This document shows, piece after piece, positions 45,386 through 54,422 of a stretch of DNA of 64,000 nucleotides; the stretch's first letter is position 1, and the number at the start of each line of letters is the position of its first letter. The translations under genes and the position numbers were made by a program. The stretch comes from Planctomycetaceae bacterium (GTDB lineage: Bacteria > Planctomycetota > Planctomycetia > Pirellulales > Pirellulaceae): assembly GCA_020638995.1 (NCBI GenBank), contig JACKHM010000001.1, positions 2,294,001-2,358,000 on the forward strand. Reading direction: 5' to 3'. A model generated the notes under the pieces. The model was not told the origin of the DNA and did no database searches. It worked only from the letters and a program-made list of their open reading frames with translations.

Positions 45386-45639
45386 GAACGAATCACGTGC
45401 AGCTCCGCTTCACTCATCATTCCGCACAGAACCAACAAACCGTCGTTGTAATCGATTGGATCGTAGGCACCATCCTGATTGGCGAGCGGTGTGCCAAAGA
45501 TACCACACAGTTCCGCGAGTTGATGCCAGTTTTTGCACGACCGCTCCAAACGGCTCATCGCCAAGCCAAGGGTGATGCCCACATGATGGCGACCAATTTC
45601 TGCCATCAGCCCTGAAAGCCAAGCCGGTGGGTCTATCAA
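45370..45639 (-). pseudogene. fragment of a large serine recombinase
   Basis: Translation includes M-S-R-L-E-R-S-C-K-N-W-H-Q-L, Y-D-P-I-D-Y-N-D-G-L-L and G-M-M-S-E-A-E-L-H-V-I-R, hallmarks of the resolvase domain of transposon-type serine recombinases (S-R-L-x-R, then M-S-E-x-E). Only about 80 residues remain. The catalytic N-terminal Ser region is missing. The fragment is bracketed by inverted palindromic repeats. Confidence 0.8.
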
Positions 45640-45696
45640 TTCGCCGATCGCTCCTTGATTGTTGTCGCTGACCTCTACCTTGGCGGCAGCGTGATC

Positions 45697-45790
45697 CGTC
45701 CTGCAAAGCTTCCGACCGCGCGATTGCGCGGCCTGGAGACAGCTTTCTCTTAGCTATCAGACGGTTCAGCCACGGTGGGATCCGCGTCGG
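45697..45790 (-). repeat. REP-like palindromic repeat, copy 3 (inverted)
   Basis: On the minus strand it reads CCGTGGCTGAACCGTCTGAT, then AGCTAAGAGAAAGC, then a GC hairpin (CCGCGCAATCGCGCGG). It is the most complete of the three copies and lies opposite to copy 2 about 310 bp away. Confidence 0.78.
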
Positions 45791-45995
45791 TCGGTTCATA
45801 AGCCAGCCGTCGACCGGGGAACTCCTCTCTCAACAACGAGGTTGAAACTTCCCGTCGTTCGAACGAGCTCGGTCTTAGCAGCGTTGAGTACCCCGAGACG
45901 GTCGAAGGGCCCGGGCGTCTGTTTGCCGTTGCTCCGGCATCAATAATCAGGTATGGGTAGAATACGAATCAACTCTGAAGTGAAAGGAAAAAGGC

Positions 45996-46217
45996 ATGCC
46001 CGATACACCTCTCGAAGAGCGAGTTGGAGCGTTGGAAGAGCAGATGCGGAACGTGATCGAGAAGATTCAAGCTTCGTCTTCGCGAACCGACGGTCAGAAG
46101 GACTGGAGAAAGTCGTTGGGGATGTTTGACGATCATCCACTCATGAAGCAGATCGACGAGGAAGGCCAGCGGATTCGTGAGCTAGACCGAACACAGGCGT
46201 CAAATGATCATTCTTGA
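45996..46217 (+). CDS. putative antitoxin, 73 aa
   Basis: A small charged protein (M-P-D-T-P-L-E-E-R-V-G-A-L-E-E-Q) with a helical N-terminal half and R-K-S-L-G-M-F near the middle; AAGGAA lies upstream. It overlaps the PIN-domain gene by 14 bp, the usual antitoxin-toxin arrangement. No DNA-binding fold is clear. Confidence 0.7.
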   Translation: MPDTPLEERVGALEEQMRNVIEKIQASSSRTDGQKDWRKSLGMFDDHPLMKQIDEEGQRIRELDRTQASNDHS

Positions 46218-46629
46218 CACCGACCATCTCAATACACTGAAGTATGCGAACAGTGAGAGGTTCGGCCGCCTGGCTCGACGGATGGCGGACTCACAGGATC
46301 AGGACTTCGCCACGACGGTGATCACGCTCGAAGAACAATTGCGTGGATGGCTGGCACAGATCAATCGATTCAAAGAGCCGGTAAAGCAGGTGCCAGCTTA
46401 CGCGGAGTTGACCGGCCTGATTGAGTTCTACAGCTACTGGACCGTTCTACCTTTTGATGAACCGTCGGCTCAACTGTTCAACGGTTACCGAAGACAGAAG
46501 ATCAGGACCGGAACAATGGACCTCAAGATCGCGTCGATTGCTGTCAAGCACAGTGCCCTCCTGATCACCGCAAACACTCGCGACTTCGAACCAATTCCCA
46601 ACCTCCGAATTGAAGACTGGATCAACTAG
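46204..46629 (+). CDS. VapC-like PIN-domain toxin, 141 aa
   Basis: PIN RNase features: I-L-D-T-D-H at the N terminus (first Asp), an acidic residue in T-L-E-E-Q-L (about 40), G-T-M-D-L-K-I-A-S-I-A (about 103) and N-T-R-D-F-E (about 123), giving the usual four acidic metal ligands. It is predicted to cleave RNA when freed from its antitoxin. Length is typical. This pair sits between IS relics in the accessory region. Confidence 0.88.
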   Translation: MIILDTDHLNTLKYANSERFGRLARRMADSQDQDFATTVITLEEQLRGWLAQINRFKEPVKQVPAYAELTGLIEFYSYWTVLPFDEPSAQLFNGYRRQKIRTGTMDLKIASIAVKHSALLITANTRDFEPIPNLRIEDWIN

Positions 46630-46707
46630 CGTCACAAGGATGCCGCTGTTGATGGCGGGCGGACAAGGCCCGTTTCCAACGTTCTTTGACAACTCAACTT
46701 CTGCTCG

Positions 46708-47990
46708 CGTACGGTAAAACAACTCGAATGCACAGTTCGCTCTTTGAGAACTTAGCTTTAGCATCACGAAATCAATTGGATGTCAGCCGATCTGGCGTCT
46801 GACTCAGTTGCGCAGCGTCTGAATCAGAGGGTCAGCAGAGTTGGTGCCGCTGTTGGCGCAGACCGGTTGCGTAGAGGCGCACTGCGCATTGACTTCGATC
46901 ACCAGTTACGCAGCGTCGCGATAGTAGTATCGCAGTATGCCGCCGAGCCGCTCGCGACATTCGATCTTGCCTGAAATCTTCCCGACTTCGTCTTTAGGGT
47001 CGATGATCGTGTTGTCGAGCCCCTGATGATTTCGTTCGTGATGATAATGGGAAAGATATTCGCGAACAGCGTTTCGCAACATGTTCTCACGGAAGAAGAT
47101 CATTTTCTCCAAGCACTCGGATTTGATACTTCTCATGAACCTTTCGAGATGGGCGTTCAAGTTGGGACTCTTCGGAGGCAACTGCACCGCTTCGACGCCC
47201 TCATTGCCAAGGAAGTCTCGGAATGACTCGCAGAACTTGGTGTCGCGATCCATGAGCAGGTAGCGATTGTCATTGAGGAATCCGTCTTCACAGTTCGTCA
47301 GATTCCGAGCCATCTGTTTCATCCAGGTTTCGTCCGGATGGGCCGTATAACCTGCGAAGTGAACCCGTCGCGTCTTCAGTTTCATCACGAACAGCAAGTA
47401 ATAAATGACGAGACCACTCTTGGTCCAGACCTCGATCGTGGTGAAATCGATAGCGGCCAGTACGTCCCAGTGAGCCTTGAGGAACGTCGACCAACTCGTT
47501 GTTCGGGCACGAGTGGGCACCGGCTCGATGCCATGTTCCTTGAGAATATTGCCGACGGATTGGTCGGAGACGTCGTGACCAAGATTCTGCACGGCTCCCG
47601 CAATCCGATCATAACCCCAACTTGGATTCTCGCTTGCAAATCGCAGCACGAGTTGAACGACTTCTTTGGGCAGCACCGGTCGTCCAACCTTTTGGCGTCG
47701 TTCACTGTAATCGTACTTCTTCGCCACAAGCATCCGATGCCACCGTAGAATTGTATCGGGTGTAAAGAGTGTTCCGACCTCTTCGAGTCACTTACGCCCA
47801 AGGATCTTGCCTTTGACCGCCAATCGCCGTCGCTGGTCATCGCTGAGCAAGATGCGTTTTGTGTCGAGCTTCTCTTTAAGTACCTGGTTCTCGGTGCGTA
47901 AGTACTCGATCACTTCTTGCTGCTGGCGGTGAATCCAGCCGGCGACGATGACCAAGTACAGTTGCCACGGTTGAAGTACGAAAGTCATGG
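46708..47990 (-). mobile_element. IS element related to the 9.2-kb fragment
   Basis: The left border of homology to the 9210-9690 copy is 46708. The element includes about 200 bp of non-coding end DNA (rich in variants of GCAGCGTCTG) and the transposase. The right border is not defined; the transposase starts at 47988. Confidence 0.75.
46906..47988 (-). pseudogene. DDE (rve-type) transposase with one in-frame TGA
   Basis: From ATG 47988 the frame reads 66 codons to G-K-I-L-G-R-K, then TGA (47788-47790), then in the same frame L-E-E-V-G-T-L-F and 290 more codons to 46906. The core keeps Asp in A-I-D-F-T-T, Asp in M-D-R-D-T-K-F and Glu in N-A-H-L-E-R-F. One nonsense change (probably CGA to TGA) separates the N-terminal DNA-binding segment from the catalytic core. 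An internal start could still express a 275-residue core from 47733. Confidence 0.88.
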
Positions 47991-48340
47991 TCGCGCCCTG
48001 GTGGTATCAAAGGTGGAAGCCTAATGAACCATGGCTTGACCGCTTCGTCGATTCAATCAAGTCCGACCGTCGCAGCGCAGCAATCCTCTTTTGATCGTGC
48101 CGGTTGTGCCTTCTGTATCATCCATGCAATGGCGAAATGCCCAATCCAAGTCGGCCGAAATCCACGCGATGTTCTAAGGCAAAAGTCCGGAAACCATCGA
48201 CAATTACATGGTCGGCCGTGTTTTTTGACCCTACGCCCTACGGGGTTTCATGACTGCATTAGACAAAGCGAGAGTTGAAATGCTTTCACCTTGATCACCT
48301 ATCCCTCCATGAAAGCAGAGATGTGTCCCGACACATTCGA
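47989..48340. other. gene-free stretch
   Basis: About 350 bases between the IS and the DUF1552 gene stop. I see no supported gene. Confidence 0.5.
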
Positions 48341-49606
48341 TCAGGCAGCTCCCAGTCCGGCAAGCGTTCCTGTCGCGTTGGCGAAACGATCCGTTTCGAT
48401 ACCCAGTTGCTGTAGCATGCTTACGAACAGGTTGCATAGCGGTGGCGGATTGTCCGGGTCGAATGCCAGGTGCTGGCCGTGCCGGAATCCGCCGCCGGCC
48501 AACAGCACCGGTAGGTTTTTGACCGAGTGACTGCTGGCGTCGCCGAGATTGCTGCCCAGGAAGACCGAAGTTCGATCGAGCAGATTCGACTCGTCTTCCC
48601 GCGATTGCTTGAGCTTTGCCAAGAAGTCGCGGACGGTCTTCATTGTCTCGACTTCGACGATTTGCAGTTGTTCCAGTTTGTTTGGATCTTTGCCGTGATG
48701 GGACAAGTCGTGATGGCCGAGCGAGACGCCGGGAATCGGCGGAGCAGTGGTCGATCCCTGCAGCATGATGGTGACCAATCGCGTGGAATCGGTCTGCAGG
48801 GTGAGAAGTGTCAGATCAAACAGCAGCTTCGTGCGACCGATGAGATCCGAGGCGTTGGCAATATCGGTGGGTGGAGCGGCGTCGACGATGGGCTTGGGCC
48901 GCTTGAGCCATTGTTCGTCGTTGTGCAGACGGCGTTCCAGGTCGCGGACGCTGGTCATGTACTCGTCTAGCTTCTCGCGATCATTCGCGCCGAGCGAGGC
49001 ACGCAAATCGGCGGCCTGGCTTCGAACATCGTCCAGAATACTGCGGCCTTCTTCGAGACGTTTTAATTGAGCCTGGACTTCGTCGTCGGCCCCCTTCAGA
49101 AACAGTCGGGCAAACACTTGCGAAGGCGAATTGTCGGCCGGGATCTGTGCGCCGGTCCGAGTCCATGCAAGTCCCAGCCCCTCACCCGACAACGTCAGAG
49201 TGGGAAAGCGCGTCTGGTCACCGATGTGTTCGGCCGCGAACTGGTCGAGCGAGATCGAATTGCGAAAACCGGGACGTCCAGCTCCTTCGGCTCCCGTCAG
49301 AAAACTGGCTGTCGCCTGATGAGCGAAGCCGGGGCTGTTCCCCGTGTGCATCAAACCGGAAATGACGGTGAAGTCGTCGCGATAATCGCTGAGCAGTTCC
49401 AGGTGGGTCGTCAGTTCGTAATCGCGGCCGGTCTGTTCGGGAAAGAAGTTCGGCGGATAAAAACCCAGCGGTGCGCAGATGCAGACCATGCGACGTCTCG
49501 ACTGGACGGCGCTTCCCATGGCCTGCCTCGGCAGAAAGAAGTCGAGGCACGGCAGCGCCATCGAAATGCCCGCGGCACGCAGGAATTGGCGGCGGTAAAC
49601 ATTCAT
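48341..49606 (-). CDS. DUF1552 protein with Tat signal, 421 aa
   Basis: The ATG at 49606 (M-N-V-Y-R-R-Q-F-L-R) has GAGGA upstream. R-R-Q-F-L-R plus a hydrophobic run is a twin-arginine export signal. The rest is a DUF1552 protein (sulfatase/alkaline-phosphatase-like fold): T-V-I-S-G-L-M-H near 85, S-L-G-H-H-D-L-S-H-H-G and G-G-G-F-R-H-G-Q-H-L. It starts 15 bp after the cytochrome gene stop, forming the standard planctomycete pair. Substrate unknown; such pairs are thought to work in periplasmic carbohydrate use. Confidence 0.9.
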   Translation of the reverse strand: MNVYRRQFLRAAGISMALPCLDFFLPRQAMGSAVQSRRRMVCICAPLGFYPPNFFPEQTGRDYELTTHLELLSDYRDDFTVISGLMHTGNSPGFAHQATASFLTGAEGAGRPGFRNSISLDQFAAEHIGDQTRFPTLTLSGEGLGLAWTRTGAQIPADNSPSQVFARLFLKGADDEVQAQLKRLEEGRSILDDVRSQAADLRASLGANDREKLDEYMTSVRDLERRLHNDEQWLKRPKPIVDAAPPTDIANASDLIGRTKLLFDLTLLTLQTDSTRLVTIMLQGSTTAPPIPGVSLGHHDLSHHGKDPNKLEQLQIVEVETMKTVRDFLAKLKQSREDESNLLDRTSVFLGSNLGDASSHSVKNLPVLLAGGGFRHGQHLAFDPDNPPPLCNLFVSMLQQLGIETDRFANATGTLAGLGAA

Positions 49607-49620
49607 GGGATGTCCTCTTC

Positions 49621-52032
49621 TCATTTCATCTGAAAAACGCTGCTCTGCACGATTTCATGGATCAACGATCGGAAGCCGTAGTTCCTTTCTTTCACACGAC
49701 CAACGATCGAATCAATCTCGGCACGGTCGGCTCGCGTGGGGGCCGTACCGGTGGCGTAAGTTAGAAGTTTTTCGGCAAGCGCTCGGGCCAACTGATCCTT
49801 ATCTTCTAACAGCAACTGCTTAAACTCGTAAATGTCCTTGAACTGCCTGCCGTCCGAGAGCACGTCGGCTGCATCCACGGCAGGGCCGTTCAAGTAACGT
49901 TTTCTTTGACCATTGACGTACGCCGGCTCGCCTTGGCCAATGCTGCGGTAACGATCGCGCCAGCCTCCGATCACGTCGTAGTTTTCCAGAGCGAAACCCG
50001 GCGGATCAATCTGCGCGTGACAGCTCGCGCAGGCGGCGTTGTCACGGTGTTTCGAGAGTTGCTCTCGAATCGTGGTGGCACCTCGGATATCGGGCTCGAT
50101 CGCTTCCACATCGACAGTTGGCTTCGGCGGTGGTGTGCCCAGGATCCGATCCAAGACCCAGGCGCCGCGAAGAATTGGTGAAGTCGTGGTCCCGTTTGCC
50201 GTCACTTTCAAGACACTGGCCATCGTCAGCACTCCACCGCGACGGCTGTTTGGCGCGAGAGGTACTTTGCGGAACTCCATACCTTCAATGCCCGAAATGC
50301 CGTAGTGCTCGGCCAGCCGGCCATTGAGCATCGAAAAATCCGATGCCACGAAGTTCGTCAGGCTCAGGTCGTCCTTCAGCAGTTCGTCGAAGAAGAGCAG
50401 CGTCTCCTTGACGCTCGAGACTTTCAGCACGTCGTCGTATTCCGGGTACAACATCCTATCGGGCATGGTCGCGTCGATCGCTCGCAAGCCAAGCCATTGC
50501 CCCGCGAAGTTTTCCGTGAAGGCTGCGGCTTTCGGATCACGCAGCATTCGCTCGACCTGCTGGCGGAGCGTGTCGGGCTGGTTCAACATTCCCTGCTCGG
50601 CCAAAGCCGCGAGCTGATCATCCGGCATGGAACTCCACAGAAAATACGACAAACGTGAGGCGAGAGCGAAGTCGTCCAGCTTCCCCGGTTTCTCGCGGAG
50701 GAATAGGAAGTGAGGCGACACAAGCACGGCGCGCAAGCCGACGCGCATCGCTTCTTCAAACGACGCATTCTCGTCCAGCTTAGCCTGGACACGAGCCAGA
50801 AACGGCTGGATGTCCGCGTCGGTGACGCTGCGGCGAAAGGCTCGGCGCGTGAAGTCGCGCAAAATCCGCTCGGCATCGACGAGCGGTTGTTGCGAGACGA
50901 CCTCGCGTCGGCCGTAACCGTTCGCCAGGCGTTCTTGCGGCATATCGCCGAATAGCATGCGATGACTTGCGGGTGGCCACGTATCGACGAGCGGTCCTTC
51001 GATGTCGACCCATTGCACGACCAGTCCTGGTCCTTTGTAGTTCTCCGCACCGACCTTCTCGACGTCAGGCGGAATCGCACCCAGATCGTCGGCGATGATA
51101 CGGATCGTATGAGCTGGCTCCATCGACAAATCGAATTCGACAACAGTCGGCTTCCCGGCGGGGACATCGAAGTAACCGACCAGATCCTGCTGGGCCGCCG
51201 CGTTCATCGGCCCGACCATGATGTGAAACGTGACGGGTTTCTCCGTTTGATAACCGTAGCCTGAAATGCGAAAGCGATACTTGCCGCGCTGTCGACTTTG
51301 AAACTGCCACAGCGTGACTTGAATGTTTGCCGAAACCCACGAGCTGAAGATCGCGACGCCATCGTCGATGTGGCGATACACGCTGCCCGTCGCCTTGACC
51401 GTCCGTTCGTTCTTGATATCGAAACGACGGCTGAGCGTGTTAGGCTTGGGGCCCGATGCGATGGCGGCGTTGATCACGCGCTCCGCCGAGTCCAGATAAC
51501 TCTTCATCAGGTACGACGAGACGTGCATCGACTCGGCACTATTGTCGAACCCGGTGATAGAAGTGTCCGGCGGGAGCAGATCCTTGAGTTCCACATCAAC
51601 CGCGAGCAGGTCGCGCACCGTGTTCACATACTCGGCCCGATTCAAGCGTCGCAAGACCGTGCGTCCCTGAGCGGCGATCGCAGCGGATTCGGTGACAGCG
51701 ACTTGCTTGTTGATCGCTTCAACCACCGACACAATTTCGTCCGCTGCCGGTCGCGGTCTTCCCTTCGGTGGCATGGTACCGTTGCGAAGCTGTTCAACGA
51801 TTTGCAGCCAGCGCTCACGATTGACCTGGTCAGCGAAGTCCGGCTGCAGGGCGTCGAGCGAAAACTCGCCCTTCGGTTCCACGCCACCATGACAACTCCG
51901 GCAATGCTTTGTGAAGAACGCAGGTGCAGTCTCGTCGGCTGCTGCTGCCGAGTGGGGAAATGCTGACAAGACTACCGCGACAAGCCACGATGCTGCCGAA
52001 AATCTCGCTGTGATGGGGGCATTTCGAACCAT
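49621..52032 (-). CDS. planctomycete cytochrome c-type DUF1592/DUF1588/DUF1585 protein, 803 aa
   Basis: A Sec signal peptide (to A-A-A-A about 33) is followed by a heme motif C-R-S-C-H (about 43) with M-P-P-K downstream as likely axial region, then a DUF1587 region (R-R-L-N-R-A-E-Y), DUF1592 (W-S-S-M-P-D-D-Q-L), DUF1588 (R-G-G-V-L-T-M-A-S-V-L-K), a second C-A-S-C-H motif (about 672) and a DUF1585 end (L-L-T-Y-A-T-G). Periplasmic, probably redox-active. Operon with the following DUF1552 gene. Confidence 0.93.
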   Translation of the reverse strand: MVRNAPITARFSAASWLVAVVLSAFPHSAAAADETAPAFFTKHCRSCHGGVEPKGEFSLDALQPDFADQVNRERWLQIVEQLRNGTMPPKGRPRPAADEIVSVVEAINKQVAVTESAAIAAQGRTVLRRLNRAEYVNTVRDLLAVDVELKDLLPPDTSITGFDNSAESMHVSSYLMKSYLDSAERVINAAIASGPKPNTLSRRFDIKNERTVKATGSVYRHIDDGVAIFSSWVSANIQVTLWQFQSRQRGKYRFRISGYGYQTEKPVTFHIMVGPMNAAAQQDLVGYFDVPAGKPTVVEFDLSMEPAHTIRIIADDLGAIPPDVEKVGAENYKGPGLVVQWVDIEGPLVDTWPPASHRMLFGDMPQERLANGYGRREVVSQQPLVDAERILRDFTRRAFRRSVTDADIQPFLARVQAKLDENASFEEAMRVGLRAVLVSPHFLFLREKPGKLDDFALASRLSYFLWSSMPDDQLAALAEQGMLNQPDTLRQQVERMLRDPKAAAFTENFAGQWLGLRAIDATMPDRMLYPEYDDVLKVSSVKETLLFFDELLKDDLSLTNFVASDFSMLNGRLAEHYGISGIEGMEFRKVPLAPNSRRGGVLTMASVLKVTANGTTTSPILRGAWVLDRILGTPPPKPTVDVEAIEPDIRGATTIREQLSKHRDNAACASCHAQIDPPGFALENYDVIGGWRDRYRSIGQGEPAYVNGQRKRYLNGPAVDAADVLSDGRQFKDIYEFKQLLLEDKDQLARALAEKLLTYATGTAPTRADRAEIDSIVGRVKERNYGFRSLIHEIVQSSVFQMK

Positions 52033-52130
52033 ACGTCGTTAGTCAAGTCCGCCGGATTGACCTGCAAGTCATCGGTCATTCTAAAGGAAGGTAAACACTG
52101 CAGCAGCGCCTTTTCAATTGAGATCCGAAA

Positions 52131-53282
52131 ATGTTTCGACTCTTTACCTGCATCCTGATTATCGCTTCGGTCGCGGCGCTGGCAACGACGCGTCAAACCG
52201 TCTTGGCGGCTGAGCCGAATCGTGCCGCCGGGGATCCGCCGGAAGGGTTCGGCGGCAAAAGCGGAGGAGGAGCGGAAGGACGTACGGTTGTCGTGACGAC
52301 ACTTGCCGACGGCGGCCCCGGTTCACTGCGCGCCGCACTCGCACTGCAAGAACCCCGGACCATCGTGTTCGCAGTCGAGGGCACGATCACGCTGAAAACT
52401 CGGCTGCGCTGCACGCACGGCCGTGTGACAATCGACGCAGGATCTGCCCCGGGTGCGGGCATCACGCTGTTGAACCACGGCATCCAGTTCCGTGGCGACT
52501 GCGATGATATCATCATCCGTAATTTGCGGATCCGTGTGTTGACAGGCGGAGCGGAAGGAGACTGTCTTCTGTTTTGGGGAAACGACGGCCATACGATCGA
52601 ACGCGTATTGATCGACCACTGTTCGCTGATGTGGGCCACCGACGAGGTTCTCAACACCTGGGGCGATGTCCGCAACCTTACCTGCCAGTGGACCCTGCTT
52701 GCCGAGGCTCAGCTTCCCCACAGCAAAGGCTGGCTGTCAGGTGTCGGCTCGGACCGCATCTCTATTCACCATTGTCTATTCGCCCAAAGCGCCGATCGCA
52801 ATCCCAAGCTCGAAGGCGGCACATACGACGTAGTGAATAACGTGATTTGCAACTGGAGTGTCAACAACGCCGCCAAAATCGAAAAAGGTGCCCATGTCAA
52901 TTTTGTCAACAACACTTTTGTCGCCGGGCCACAGTCGTCCGCAAGCAAAGGGTGTGTGTTTCCTCGCGATGTGACCGCGGGTACACGAGTGTTCGTGGCG
53001 GGGAATGTTGCTCCGCTCACGCCTCTGGGAACGGAAGATCCCTGGCTGAACGTGACTTCGTACGAAGAGGTCGGCGGCACGAGCGTGGAACGTCGCCCCG
53101 CGCCGACAACGTATCGCGCATCGACCCGCTTTCCGGCTGAGCCGATTGATACGCAGTCCGCCGGGGATGCTTACAAGTCGGTGCTGGCCCGTGTCGGGGC
53201 GAAGGTTCGCGATGCCGATGACCAGCGTGTAATTCAGAACGTCGTTGATCGGTCGGGTAACCTCGGTCGACAGCAACCGTGA
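52131..53282 (+). CDS. pectate lyase-like secreted protein, 383 aa
   Basis: Signal peptide (M-F-R-L-F-T-C-I-L-I-I-A, cleaved near A-E-P), then G-F-G-G-K-S-G-G-G and V-V-T-T-L-A-D-G-G-P-G-S-L-R-A-A, the standard opening of planctomycete pectate lyase family 1-type proteins. It continues with a right-handed beta-helix having W-A-T-D-E-V and D-R-N-P-K-L motifs. Predicted to bind or cleave acidic polysaccharide by beta-elimination with calcium. Transcribed divergently from the cytochrome gene, 98 bp away. Confidence 0.88.
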   Translation: MFRLFTCILIIASVAALATTRQTVLAAEPNRAAGDPPEGFGGKSGGGAEGRTVVVTTLADGGPGSLRAALALQEPRTIVFAVEGTITLKTRLRCTHGRVTIDAGSAPGAGITLLNHGIQFRGDCDDIIIRNLRIRVLTGGAEGDCLLFWGNDGHTIERVLIDHCSLMWATDEVLNTWGDVRNLTCQWTLLAEAQLPHSKGWLSGVGSDRISIHHCLFAQSADRNPKLEGGTYDVVNNVICNWSVNNAAKIEKGAHVNFVNNTFVAGPQSSASKGCVFPRDVTAGTRVFVAGNVAPLTPLGTEDPWLNVTSYEEVGGTSVERRPAPTTYRASTRFPAEPIDTQSAGDAYKSVLARVGAKVRDADDQRVIQNVVDRSGNLGRQQP

Positions 53283-53306
53283 ACCAATCTAACTCGAACG
53301 ACAATC

Positions 53307-54158
53307 CTATTCGCCTTCGTTTTGTCTGCCACCGACGCGTCCGGTGGCCACAACCAATTCGTCGATCCACAGCGACTGCGTGTGCGGGAGCAGGCCGGGG
53401 CCAAAGTATGGCGTGAGTAAATACTGGTTGAACTTCATGTTCGGAAAGTCGGTTGAACGGAGAATCAAGTTGGTGTGCTCCACGACCAGCTGGCCATCGA
53501 ACCAGCCTCGGACGATGCCGTCGGCGTTCGGCTTGTCGCGATCCACGTCGAGCGCGTTCAGCTTGAACAGCGCCTCGACCGTGTGCCATTTGTCGTCAAC
53601 AAACAGCCGCTCCTTGCTGTCATAAAAGGAGCCGTTGTAGCCGCCGCGAAGGGGACCCTGCGTGAGACCGTGTGGAGCATCCTTGTTCTGGATATCCTGC
53701 GCTGCCAGCCGCAAACGGCCGTCTTGCGGTTCAATGTACAATGTCAGGTGGCTGGCGGCCGGACCGTGATACTTGCCATTTTCTGTAGTGATGAAGTGCA
53801 TCAAGTGTGGATGATAGGAACGGCCCGTCCACCCCCAATTCTCAGACAGCTTGACGTGGAACCTAATGTAGATTGTATCGGTCGGTTCGAAGAGCCGACG
53901 GATCCCCGACGAGCTGGCTGGCGTGGTCGTGTTCGCTTTCCACTCGTACTCGATGCAGCCGTTACCCTCAAAAGGTTGCTTGGTGGAGATTGTGAATCGA
54001 TTGCCGTCATACCAGTCGCGCTTGAGCAATTGCGAATCGTCAAAACTTTCGCGAAACAACACGACCGGTGTTTTCGCAAGCGGCTCAGCGCCACCGGCAT
54101 GCCCAAGAAAGTCCCACAGACTCAAGCAACTCGCGATTGCGACGACGCATGGTCGCAT
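53307..54158 (-). CDS. secreted polysaccharide-lyase-like (jelly-roll) protein, 283 aa
   Basis: I start at the ATG at 54158 (M-R-P-C-V-V-A-I-A-S-C-L) because a signal peptide follows directly; the frame is open 77 codons more. The body is a beta-sandwich with R-F-H-V-K-L-S-E-N-W and D-D-K-W-H-T-V-E, then D-G-I-V-R-G-W-F-D-G-Q, a pattern typical of concanavalin A-like alginate/glucuronan-lyase-type proteins. Exact family is uncertain. It is convergent with the pectate-lyase gene, separated by 24 bp. Confidence 0.75.
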   Translation of the reverse strand: MRPCVVAIASCLSLWDFLGHAGGAEPLAKTPVVLFRESFDDSQLLKRDWYDGNRFTISTKQPFEGNGCIEYEWKANTTTPASSSGIRRLFEPTDTIYIRFHVKLSENWGWTGRSYHPHLMHFITTENGKYHGPAASHLTLYIEPQDGRLRLAAQDIQNKDAPHGLTQGPLRGGYNGSFYDSKERLFVDDKWHTVEALFKLNALDVDRDKPNADGIVRGWFDGQLVVEHTNLILRSTDFPNMKFNQYLLTPYFGPGLLPHTQSLWIDELVVATGRVGGRQNEGE

Positions 54159-54422
54159 GTCATTACTCCAAAGAAGAGGCCTGGCAAAAGGAAGGCCTGC
54201 CAGCGAATCATCATATCCGATGCATCCAATATCCGTGCGCCGACTGTTGCACCAACCGCGAAGAAGCATCCAGCATCGCTTGCCGCAAAACGGCGAGATA
54301 CAATGATCGACGCACTTTTGTGTTGCGCGACGTGCCGCAGGATGGGAGCATGCTAATGAAGTTGATCGCATTCGCAGGGCTGCTGGCAATGACAGTCAAG
54401 CAATCGAACGCGCCGTAAAGCC

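Noticed and set aside
45410..45799. 129-aa minus-strand frame
   Set aside because: Its start lies in REP-like copy 3 and it reads the recombinase relic out of frame.
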